From contig JAZBQD010000015.1 in the NCBI GenBank assembly GCA_036583965.1, positions 24,545,810 through 24,609,809 on the forward strand: DNA of 64,000 nt. Direction: 5' to 3'. Positions 36,836 through 48,289 of this stretch are shown one piece after another. Made by a program: the position numbers and the translations under genes. The stretch's first letter is position 1; each line of letters starts with the position of its first letter. This stretch comes from Prunella strophiata. Its lineage: Eukaryota > Chordata > Aves > Passeriformes > Prunellidae. Under the pieces are notes generated by a model. The model was not told where the DNA came from. It searched no databases and saw nothing but the letters and a program-made list of their open reading frames with translations.

Positions 36836-39800
36836 CTGAAAGGCAAAGGCAGGAGGATCAGCAGCTTCTTGGTGACAGGACAATGAGTCAGAGTCCTTTT
36901 CATAAGTTATAAGATAAATGAGCTAAAGATACAAAGCAAAAGTCCTTTGGAAGACAAATCTGTCTGAAAATGGAATGCACTGAAGATCTGTGGGTTTACC
37001 TGCACTAATTTACTCACTAGTTTACCAGACTCTAACACTGGTTTAGTTACAAAAGCAGACTCAAAGAAATTCTAAATATTCTCTACTGCTCAAATACATG
37101 AGCACAATAAACACCATAAAAACATCAACTCAACACTGCAACAAGTACAGCAACTCAAAAAGTGAGGCTGGTTCTAAGACTTATTCCTGCTCCACTGCTA
37201 TACAGCCTAAATGGGCCAAGAGCCATATCTTGATCCAGCTTAGTGATTGCCATAATGTCACTATCAGGATTCCCAGCATTAGTAATTTCAACCAAATTCA
37301 TGAGGTGCTATAGAGACTCTTGTGGTGAGACCTCTAATCCAGAAATGTAAACTACAGCAGGATCTACAACTATTGTAGGTAACATTGTGTTCAACTGTTT
37401 TCTCCCTTATCCTGGGCTTTGAACATTCTTTCCCTCCAAAGTATGAGATTTGACAACTCTTAATTCTTTGAACAAAGTTTTTACATGACTACAGCTGCTA
37501 CTGTGGTTTACTGTGGTTTACATAACACTTCATGCTTTTCTGATCCACAGTAAGTTACATTGACATTATCTCCTCTCACAATGAGTTTTGCAGTTTCTTA
37601 CTTCTATGGTCTTTTGCATTTGCTGTTCTTCTCCCTGAAAAGTTACATGCTCTTGGCACAGAGTTGTTTGTTACAATACTTTCTAAGAGGTTCATTTTTT
37701 GTTTGCCACACTAAATATCATCATTTTGGAATACATCACAATCTCTCTTGCTTTTTGTTGTTTTTTGGGTTTTTGGTTTGTTTTTTTTTTTCTTTTTTCT
37801 TGAAGCTAAAACTATTATTTTCAGAGGTTATAATTCTTTATGCCTGAACACCATCCATGTTCTCACCATAAAATTCAACCTGTATGCAGGGAGCTTTGGG
37901 CATAGTACCACAAAAAAACCCTAAAGTATCAAAATAAGTGGCTTCTAATTTACCACAAAACCTCTAGTGAGTAATATCCTCTTCCATCTGAGAGATTAAA
38001 TCTGAGATTTTTCTTCTACTTCCCACTAATAGCATGTAAATTGCTCTTTACTATGAGCAGTTGAAACATTGATTGCCATTCAAGATTGGACTCCAATAAT
38101 GATAATTACTGTATACCCTCAGAGAGTAGTAATTTAGTTCGTCAGGCCTAAAACTGATAATTGCTAATTTCAGATATTTTGTTTAGCTGTTTGTTCTAAC
38201 AGTGTGTCTACTAATATATTTAAAACATTGTTCACAGTAGCAAAGTTCAATAAGAATTAAATTCTCCCTTCCCTTGTGAATTTTTGTTTGTTTTCTGAAA
38301 TTGATTTCTATTGTCTGAATGTGAAATTTCTAACTGTGTAATAGCTGACTTTCCAGGAAATTGGATGTTTATTTAGCCATGGAATCAAAACCACAGAGAC
38401 AATTGTGTGTACTACGTAATATCACAAGAAGTATTAGTTACTATTAGCATTTCAGAGAAAGGTATTGTGAGTTACAGCAAAATGATTGCTGAGCTTAGAA
38501 ACTTCAGCATCACTCTCAGATCTACTTTTTGGTTTTTTACTATTTTTCATTCAATCTTCAGCATTTTAAGAGGATGCTTCACAGGTACAAACTAAAACAC
38601 ATTTCAAACACAGTTTTTATTGATTGCATGGAACCATGGGCTATGTAAAATACATGCAAACCATGGGAATGGTTTCAGTTAGACAATTTCTGTAGCCACT
38701 CAGTTAAACAAGCAGCACTTGGTCCCCTCTCCTTGCTGCAGAAGGTAACTCAGGACTTCCAGAAACAAAAGCAATACTTCATGAGCATGAACATCCCACT
38801 CTTTATTTACATGATAGCTAAATAAATATGATGTGCACCCATACACCTTCCATGGAGAAGATCTAAAAATGAAGCAACCAGAACAGAAAACATTCTGGGT
38901 GGAGGGTGCAATTTTCACCATAAACTGGGATGGGAACCCCATGTTGTCCTTGCAGTGTGAGTAATGGGCAGAAACTGCTTGGATCATGAGGAGGAAAAAA
39001 AGTTTTGAAACAAGCCTCCCAAATCTAGTTGCATGTGAGTTTTCTTGACAGATAAAATTATTAGCATTCACACAGGCACAGATTGAGTCTACAATTAACC
39101 CTCTATGCTGGGAAAGAGCCATTTAATCTTGGCTGCCACTGCATTTTGAATAAACACCATTTGAAACTTAGCTAAGCTGACAGCACTCAATTGCATTACA
39201 TTGCATTATGTCATAAAATCTTTCACCCAGTAACACTGCATAAACTGTAAAAAGTTCAATATTCTTACAAAAATGCCTAACAATCTGCTTTATCTTGGCT
39301 ATTGGCTGTGATGTTAATTTTTGTAGGTTGTCCACTCTATTTTCTGGCATATTTTATGATTTCTGTTCATTCCTGATGCAGAAGAATTACAGAGAAAAGT
39401 GACAGCAAAGTACTAAAACAGTTTAAAAAAAAAAAAAAAAAAAGGCAAATTTTTTTTTCTTGTTATTATTTGTCATAATACTGAGATTTTCTTAACCTGT
39501 AAAAGAAAAAAAGATTTCACGTATTTTAGAATTGTATCCAGAATTTTCAGTTTTTAAGAACTTAGTTCCTAGAGGATAAAAGCATATTTCAGGGAAAGAA
39601 TACGCACAGTATAAAAGTGGTTTGAAAGACACTTGGCTATTGTTTATTTGTGTGGCACTTTCAGTACATAACACCATGTAAAAAGGCTCATTAAGAAGTA
39701 ACTTTCTTGAGATAAATTTTGCTTCCACCAGGTATACATTCTTGAAAAAATTCATGTAAATGAAATCAAGGCTTTCAGAGAAAAGAAAAAAGCAATATGA

Positions 39801-42800
39801 GAGAAAGTGAGTGAAATCAGGCTTGAGTTAATGCACAGTAAAGGAGAGATCACAGAAACAAGGTGTGCAATGAAGTGATTAGACAGAAGTGGTGAAAGGT
39901 GTGATTCCTAAAAAAAGAATTGGAAAAAATAAGTAAATTCCAAAATGGAAGAAAGACAATACAAAGGGAACCTTTTTTTGCAGCTGTCTTTACTGCTTCA
40001 TAATTTTATTCTGGCATTAGAAGACAATGGGAATTTAGCCAGGAGAAGAAAAATGAGCAATTGCAAAAAGCAAAGCCCTCTATGTTCATTAATTCAGAAC
40101 CTTTGGTTCTTGTCCACTTTCAATACTTTCTTCCCATGACAACATGCTCAGTCTAGTATTATTATTATTAAAATTCCATTCAACATGTAGTCAATTTAAC
40201 TTCATGTCCAGTAAAAATTTTTATCACTTAACAGCTCTTTGGAAATCACTAATGTCGAACTTTCTGTCCCCAGAAATTGAAAGACTTATATCGTGTTACC
40301 TGCTGCACAGATTCAGCTTTGGAGAATGAATTTTAAATCTCTCAAAACTCCACTCTACTGGAAGGGGTTTTCCACTGTTAGAGCAGACAAAGTGGTGGTG
40401 CCTTTTCAGATCATTTGCTGCATGGGCTGGGGAGATGAGGCCAGTCATGGGGACATCTCTTGGAGGGAACCAGCACAGGCTGTGAGCCTCTCATTTAGTA
40501 CATTTCATAGCTTATCTCAAAATCTAAGGCTGCAAAAGTGAAGACTTCTATGGACCCTCTGGAGACAACAGTCAGACACACTTCACCTTGGCTAAGTTGC
40601 CAATTTAAAACTCTGCATGGCCTGTTTCAATAGACATCTGACTGGTAGAGTTATCTAGCTTTTGGTTCTCTGAGCTGTAAGTCCTATGTTCATTCTGAGT
40701 ATCTTGAGAGTGTCTGGTAGCTTCTGATGGTGTGCAGAGTGAACTTTCCTCATTGCAAGACCTGAAAAAGTCTTTTCCATGGTCTTTCTGTACTAACACA
40801 TAGTATGCTCTAATTGTGGGAACCAGAACTCCCACCCAGCCTACTTGTAGTTTTCAAAATATGGAATATGAGCCTGCAATAAGGTATTTCCACTGTAAAA
40901 GAAAAATTAACTTTTTTTCTGATTATCACTGTATAATAGACTCATATTTTTACCTCATGCATTGCTATGTGTAACAGAATACTGCAGCACCATTTTTCCC
41001 ACAGGGGTAATGGAGATTTGGACAAGAATATTGCCTTATAAAAACACCCTTCTTATTCAAATGTGCTCCTTTTTTATGAAGCAAATTGATAATAGACTGT
41101 GTAAATTTGTTCTCCTGCAAACCAGAAAGATTTTTATATTCAACACCGTATATCAGCAACTAATTATATGTTAGTTTTTAAAATACAGTAGATTAAAAAC
41201 TTAATAATAAAAATATTACAAGACTGGAATGCAATAAGAAGCTATTTCTCCTTTACAGAACAATAGCCCAACTGAAGTCTGTAACACTGTGGTCTTAAGA
41301 GAATTAAGGGGGTTTTCCTAGGGTATTTTTTTTTTCTCAGTTTGATCTGCAAGGAGCTTTCCTCTATTTATTCAGCAAGTCTTAATCTTGAATTTCAGTT
41401 TAGTATGCTGAGATTATTTTAGAGACACATATATTTATGCAAGCATTCTTGCACATATATTAATAGGGTGGAAAAAATCTTATCCAAAAGCTCTTTTGAG
41501 GATTTTTTTTAATGTTATAAAGGCAGCATCCAATTTTAATTACAAAATTACTCCATAGATGTCTGCTATGTTCCATCATTTTCTCTCCCCATCAATACCT
41601 CCGAGGTATTTGATATCAGGGAAAATTTCTATTAGTTTGATTTGTTTTCCATGGCCTGTTTATCTTTATGGAGTAGCCTCTACACAAACATAAAAAAATC
41701 TTCAATATGCCTTCCATTCTGCTTTTTAAAATGAAATAATGAATGCATTATATTAAATGGTTTTGGTAATTACAGTTTTTATTTTATGTTTACTTATTTT
41801 CTATCTTAATACTATTTTAGCTTCATCAGAATGCCTCTTAATATAACTAAATATCTTTTCTCTTTTATGAACACTTCCTCAAACATTAGATTTCAGAATT
41901 AGTTTAGGACTCTGAAATCTATTACTTTGAGAAAAACTTAAGCAGTTAAGCCCCAAATTTCAATTGTGACAATCTCTTCCTATCCTTGTCTTATTATCAG
42001 AAAGCAGTGCTAATTTATTTCATGTTTAGATGGCACTGAAGTTCACAGAGCTTGCTCTCACACACAAATGCACAGCTGTGGTCTGCAATAAACACAAACT
42101 AGCCAACAGCAGTTCATCTCAAAAACATCTCCCCCTTCCTCTGCCTTCCCTCCATTACTTACTATTTTGTATGTTTTCCCTTTTGTTTTAACATTATTTG
42201 CTGATTGGAGTACTTAGCCAGGCTACTGGAAAAATAGCATCAAATTGCTTTTTAGGCCGAGGGTGTATGGCTCTTTACCTGCTCTTTCCAAGAAGGAAAC
42301 AGATGTTTTGGCAAGGACTTTTCATCCTCTGTCTGGAGGATGCCCAAGGTAGGGATTAGTCACAGCATCTGTTGTTTTTGTGCAATTAGTGGCTGATTAG
42401 AGAACTGCATTTTGACTGTTTTTCAGAAAAATTAAAGTCTTATAGTTGATAACATAACCCAGGTCTGCCTCCCTTCCCAGAGCTGCACCATCCCAGATAC
42501 CAACTACATGGAAAATATAACTTTCTTTTTGTATTTCAGGATGTCTTCAGTGAAAAGCTGTTGCCTCAAAATGCATCATACCATTCTTCTTATCCCAGAA
42601 CATACATTAATTTCAGGCTGTTAGTTAATTTCTAATCTAATCTGATAAACAGAAGAAGGTGATTGATTTAGCTCTCCATTAAGAAGCAAGAGGTGCCCTG
42701 TCACCTTATCTGGGGCTTTGCAGCAACTGTTAGTTGGGAGACTGGAATCTTGATGAGAGACAGAGATTCCAACACTTAGCAGCACCTGGGAAGATGGCAA

Positions 42801-44395
42801 AGTTTAATCTCAGCCTTGATCAGGACTTTCACCTGTGTATTGCAGTATTAGTAGCTTCAAGGCACTTCTTAAGGAAATAAGTGTTTTATTCTGGCCTCCA
42901 ACCATTAAACTCACATAAAGGACTAGTGGCAGCACAACAAGCACCAGCTGTGTTAGTATGATTCTAAAGCAAGTGACATTATTGACCTGGGAGAGGAGCC
43001 CATGCACGTGGCACGGCTCCCTGCCAGACCTGCTCTGAAGATTCAGAGAGGACTTACCAGTTCTTCTCATTCCAGTCAGGATTAAACAGGACATAGGCTG
43101 AGATAAATCAGCCAATGCAGTGCAGAAAAATATGAAAAAGCAGAACTTTTCAGGATGAAAGAGTAAGAGGTCTAGAGGACTCACACACCTGAGATTCTGC
43201 AGCCACCAAGCAAAATAATTTCTGCATTGGATTTTGAAGTTACATCAATGCAGGCACCAACTTCCCAGATTTGAGACATTTTGGCCTCTCTGGGGATGAT
43301 GTAGGAGATTTCCAAGCTGTGGGCACAGGACTCCTGCATGAAGAGCTCCATTCATGCTCTGCTGCTGCAGGCATCCCTGTGTGAGATGCAGTGCTGGGCT
43401 GCACAGTGCTGGTGCATTGGGACAGCACGTGCAGGCACAACCAGGCACAATCTGCATCAGCTCTGCTTTCTGTGTTGTCTGTGGGCTGTCCCTCATGCTC
43501 CTACCCCAAATAAAAGAATGCTCATCATAAACCAATAAAAGAATTGTAAAAATGAAACAGAAATAACAATGCTTCTTGACATTTCCTACTGACTAACATA
43601 AGTACACACCCCAGTTACCTGCCAAGCACGTAGGCTACTGAAGATCCCATTCTGGGCCCCTTTGCTCATCCATGCATGGGAGAGGGATCCAAAGCACCAA
43701 GTGGAAGGGGTCTGGGTTTGTTTCAGGAGCCCAGCTACCTGGAGGTGTTGCAATGTCACATGCTGGCACAATTCTTCTGTTTCAATATTTACAAGGAAAG
43801 AGGGAAGCCTTCATTGAAGACCTAAGCAACTGGCAATGGATAAAGAAACTTAGGCCCTTTTGGCCAGAATAAGAAAAAAGAAGAAATTTAAAAGACCTCT
43901 GATCATTTAAATAAACTTTAGAGAATAATTTGAAGACATCTGTTTTACTATTTCACTTTATGATGGGTGTGTGAACTCTAAAGAGAATTTAAAGTTTTCC
44001 CTACTGTTTTTAATTATTGGATATTTTGTAGTATTGCTTTTCAAGCCAAGGGCAACAGAAAGCCTCAGGAATATGTCAGTGCTTACCAGGAGCTGATTCA
44101 TGTTTGTTTCTGAAGAAGAAAAGGGGACACCAACTGCAAGTGAGTATTACAGTAGAGCTGGCTGAATGTGGTTTTGCTTCATATTGTAAAACACTGGGAG
44201 AATGTGTACAGATAATGTGTACATCTCAATGAAGGAATAGCAAATTCTTAAAGTGCATTAATTTCATCATTTATGACCATTGAAGCAGATGTTTTCATTA
44301 GGTTTTCTCAGAGAACTATACAAACTATTATAAATGTCATGGCTGCCACAAAGGCAGGACATCAGTAGCATACAGAAAATGTGATTGTCACCAAC
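36836..44395 (-). other. Intron between coding exons 4 and 3
   Basis: A 7.6-kb intron with an A19 run at 39425-39443 and a T-rich stretch at about 37760-37800. Two GC-richer unassigned patches lie at about 42960-43060 and 43250-43500. No exon or LINE was recognised. Confidence 0.7.
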
Positions 44396-44569
44396 CTGAA
44401 TAATTCCTCCTAGAAATGAAACTGCTGCTGCAACTCCAATCCTCTGCATTTCAAATTCTGACAAACCCAAAATTCCTGAATCATTGTTTGCAGATGAAGT
44501 TAGTTTTGACTGAAGGAACAAGACGCTCAACTGCATTGGCAGATATTAAGGAAGTTAAAGCAAAAGTTC
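44396..44569 (-). CDS. SLC26A7: SLC26A7 coding exon 3, with a +1 frameshift (residues 102-159)
   Basis: The exon follows TTTTTTTACAG and ends ATTCAG|GTTGGT. Entering in phase 1, the first half reads [18 protein letters not shown], which is clearly SLC26A7. The second half reads [20 protein letters not shown] and [16 protein letters not shown], also clearly SLC26A7, but in the next frame. The exon is 174 nt, where 173 are required by the flanking phases and by the human length. Dropping one A of the pair at 44513-44514 (one T of CCTTCAG on the coding strand) restores continuity as VPQSKLTSS, aligning without gaps to human VPQNMQNLTT over this extracellular loop. As written, translation leaves frame after Pro120 and meets TGA at 44483-44481. 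Splice sites are intact. This is either a real recent insertion or a sequencing error. Confidence 0.92.
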
Positions 44570-45114
44570 CTGTAAAAAAAGCCACACATTAATCACCAGT
44601 AATTGTATATCTGTCTGTACTCATCACTCATGGTCTCTTTTTCAAAACAGCCATTATAAGCAAAAGTTCCATTTGTTACATTCCTGTCATCATATGAACA
44701 ATTTTTAAGGTAATTTTTCTATGTAACATACATTTCTTCCCATAAAATACCATTTATACAGGCAAATTAAATGTAAATCTTTTTTTAGCACATTTGTTAA
44801 GACAGGTTTACAAAAGAGATTCAAATACAACTATTTACAATAATTTCAAGTTATCAGAAATGCTTTTAACTCACCCTGGATGTGATCAAGCAGCTATTTG
44901 TCTGAGAATCCCAAGTGTTCACCATTCAAATTTCTAGGGCAATTAATTCACTATATATATAGTACCTAGCTCATTAAATAGTACCTAGCACTCTAATAAA
45001 TGGGGGGAAATTATGATAAAAACATTTATTTGCTGAAAGAGGTAAAGCACATTTAATGACAGAAAGATAAATGAGGATGACAATTCAACATTAAAAGACA
45101 CAAACATGCAGAGC

Positions 45115-45875
45115 TATTAGAGCATAAGAATATCTTGCTGTGTCAGACCAATGGCCCATCTTGCCCAGTACTCTGCCTCCAGCTGTGATAGTCAGAGGTG
45201 GAAAGCACACAAGCCTGGCCATTTTCTGTGGGCCATTGCCCTTATTGCCAGCATCCTAAAGCTGTTGTGTTGAAGTGCTTCCTTAGCTGGCTTTTTTTTT
45301 TTACTTTGTTTGTGGACTATCATTCAGGAATTTGTCAAAGGTTTGTCTGAACCTGCCTGTAATTTCTCCTTCTACAATGCCCTCTGAGAGCAGGTTGCAG
45401 AAGTTCAGCATCTGCTGTTCTGTTTTCTTTAACCTATACTTTAAAAGTCTTTTAAAACAATTTCTGTCAGAACCTGCCTTTTTCTGCTGCTGCAGGACCT
45501 GGTGTACAGCCCTGCCCTCACCTTGGCCTTCACAGAGTAAAGATCACAGCATGAATTCCTCAGGAACCTACCAGGGATACCACCACCCTGAAAAGTGACC
45601 ATGAGGTCCAGCCTTTTGCTTCATATCTTTCAACCTGCTAATAATTAATAAAAGGACTTTTCTTCTATCACAAGGACAACTTAGTTTCTTTAGTAACCTT
45701 TGGTGTGGAACCTTATCAGTAGCTGTTTGACCATTCTGATATCTTATATTCAAAGTATATCCCTTCTCCATGCACTTGTTGACATTCATACAGCAGTCTA
45801 GAAGGCAGTGAGGTAGGATTTTCCTTTACAGAAGTCACATTAACTCCTCTCCAGCAGGGTCTGATTATACACAGC
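45115..45875 (-). mobile_element. Old CR1/L3-clade LINE fragment with reverse-transcriptase remnant
   Basis: The left part (gtgtcagaccaatggcccat, then cttgcccagtactctgcctc) is a motif of an old amniote CR1-type LINE 3' region. Further right, the minus strand at 45789-45640 keeps the peptide DKVPHQRLLKKL, which is the family's FDKVPHQRLLxxL reverse-transcriptase segment. The element is much more diverged than the other CR1 copies here, so it is likely older. Boundaries are approximate. Confidence 0.72.
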
Positions 45876-46035
45876 TTTTTTTGCCTCATCCCTGGAAGTG
45901 TTTGAGGCCAGGTTGGATGGGGCTCTGAGCAACTTGACCTAGTGGAAGGTGTCCCTGACCATGGCAGAGGGATTGGAACTAGAAAACATTTAAGGTTCCT
46001 TACAAACCTGGCCATTCTATGGTTGTAAAATGTTC
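45876..46035 (+). mobile_element. CR1 LINE 3' end
   Basis: The sequence tccctggaagtgtttgaggc, aggttggatggggctctgag, tagtggaaggtgtccctgac, then ggaactagaaaacatttaag and cctggccattctatggttgt, is the standard CR1 3' terminal region in plus orientation. It abuts the older minus-strand LINE. Confidence 0.92.
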
Positions 46036-48178
46036 ACATAAAATTAAATTTGAAAACAGCTTACATGAAATTCTACCTTAAATCAAAGACTCACATGTGT
46101 TATTTAAGGCAGATAAAGCTGCCTCAGAGAATGGTTCAAAATCAATTATGTTAACAAAAGTCAAGAAAAGCTGTATGTGTTTGTTGCTGAGGTGAGAAAT
46201 CTCTTCAAGTAGATCAGCTTTTTCAAAGAAGTGGCATTTCAAGTGGATAAAAGTTAACTGAACAGGGCCTACTGATGGATTTTCCATTTCATAGTAACAC
46301 AACTGCCTTCACTAACAAAGAACAATTTTACAGCCTGTGTACATATGGAGAGCATCACAGATCTTACAGAAAATTCTGGTAAGTGAAGAGGTTGTCTCCA
46401 ATGTCCATAAGGAGTTATGGACAGTTGAGGCAGTCAGTATGGCTCCTGTACACTCAGCTACACACCATGATGCCTTAACTGAGGCTGGGGGAACAAGTGC
46501 ATGAGACCTTCCTTCTGAAAATATCAACTATATATGTCACTCGAATTTATTAATTTAAAAAATTCCATATGTGCAAGAAAACTTTTTTGTTGCTTTTTTT
46601 TTCTGATTGAGATTAAATTTTGAAATAGAATTATGAATGGAAAGAGTTTCCACACCAAGTACCATGCAGAAATCTGCAGACATGAACCTGTGCTAACTCA
46701 GCAAGGCATTCTCTGAAAACTATTCCCTCCCAAGGACAAAACATCAGACTTAACAGCATACTTACCTATTTTATCAACTGTTTTCATTACTAGAATTTAT
46801 GGCAGCCAGACGCTTACTGATCTTTCCTACATATGATGGATTCTTGTCTTCCTAATAATCATACACCAATAAACTTCTGACAATACACTGCTATTTTTTT
46901 TTTGTTGTTGTTGTTTTGAAACAGCTTTTTAATATAGGCTAAAGTTTTAATCTATCTGTATTCAAGAGTAAAATTTATTTTCCAGATTCTAAATTTCCAC
47001 CTTTTCTTGGAATGCTTCCCTTTTAACATGATTTGAATACAGTCATTACAACATTCCAACATTAGGACATTAACACATCTACAGATCCTTTTCAGACACC
47101 AAAAGGCTCAAATATTCTCTGCACATCTAGGGAAAACAAACTTTCAACTTTCCTCTTTCTCCAAGACAATTTGTAGCTGTTGAGAAACTGTATTTTTTTA
47201 TAATGTAACTGAATATTTTTGATCCAAAAGGGTGCTCAAAATGTGCTGCTAACTTCTTAGAAGAACATTGCATATGCTTGTGCAATCAGACTCTGCAGAG
47301 TTCATTTTGAGTGTGATTACCCAGAACCATCTTCTGTCCTTCTGACAGCCACAGGGGCTGCTTCCCTTTACCCAGCCATGCTGTGTGTTGCTACTGGGCC
47401 TGTCTCACCCTTCTTGCAAACTTCAGGGGCCATCAAGTGCCCACTTCTGCACAGCAAAGGATTTGTGGTTCAATCTAATGAGTATTATTTCCAGCTGCCC
47501 TCTATAATTTAATTTCTTTGGGCTCAGAAACAGAGCATTCATCAGCCTATTAGGAGCACAAATCCCATTCAATTCTTCAGCTGCTGAGGCTCTGCTGAGG
47601 GTAAAGAAGTAAATCATAACTACCAGCAGAGTAGCAGCATCTTTCCCTGTCTACCCAACTACTCTGCCAGAGGATAAGAGTCCTTATAGGAAGAGTCTCT
47701 AGCTTTAACACAAAAGCAGGTAATGGGCTCAGAAGGTTGGTTTTGGTTTGTTATTTTTTTTTCCCTGAGAAATGCAGGGTTTGTGTTTTAGACAGGTGAG
47801 AAGTAATGTGTGTTTCCTCTGGTTTAAGAGGCAGTTGAACCTTTTTCATTTCCATTTACATACATCTTGTTGGCAGAGCCCTGTGTTAAACTCTTAGCCT
47901 GAAGCAGATTTCTAAAGGAAAGTTAAAATACAAAAGCTCTTAATAAATTACATTTACAAAGGAAGTGTCAGTGCAATGTTAAATTATAATGGCAGGAGTA
48001 ACTCCAATATATTCTTAATGAGGCTCTTTAAAGTAGTTAAACTGACAAAAAATAGTTATAAAGGGAAGCACAAAAACATCTTATTTCTGTTTAATCATAG
48101 ATAATTTTCCTTCCACTGACCTTTAAACAACAATAAATTTTAGTATCTGGTTTTTTATTTTAGCAAACAGACACTTAC

Positions 48179-48289
48179 CTGTTGCAACATGACGTCCCAT
48201 TCCAAATATGGCATAAATAATGACAGGGAAAAAAGATCCATATAAACCAAAAACTGGATGGACTGAAGACAGAACAGCAAAGGCCAGCC
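48179..48289 (-). CDS. SLC26A7: SLC26A7 coding exon 2 (residues 65-101)
   Basis: This 111-nt exon lies between TTCTATAG and CAACAG|GTAAGT and is phase 1 to phase 1. It encodes [20 protein letters not shown], then [17 protein letters not shown], the first membrane helices of the SulP core. The length equals the human exon-equivalent (37 codons), with few substitutions. It is too short for an ordinary ORF search and was found by looking for the expected peptide. It is separated from coding exon 1 by a 13-kb intron. Confidence 0.95.

Larger units (their letters stand above)
44570..48178 (-). other. Intron between coding exons 3 and 2
   Basis: Contains an old LINE fragment (about 45115-45875) and, directly adjoining it, a younger CR1 3' end in the opposite orientation (about 45876-46035), both listed separately. 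The rest is AT-rich and unassigned. Confidence 0.72.
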
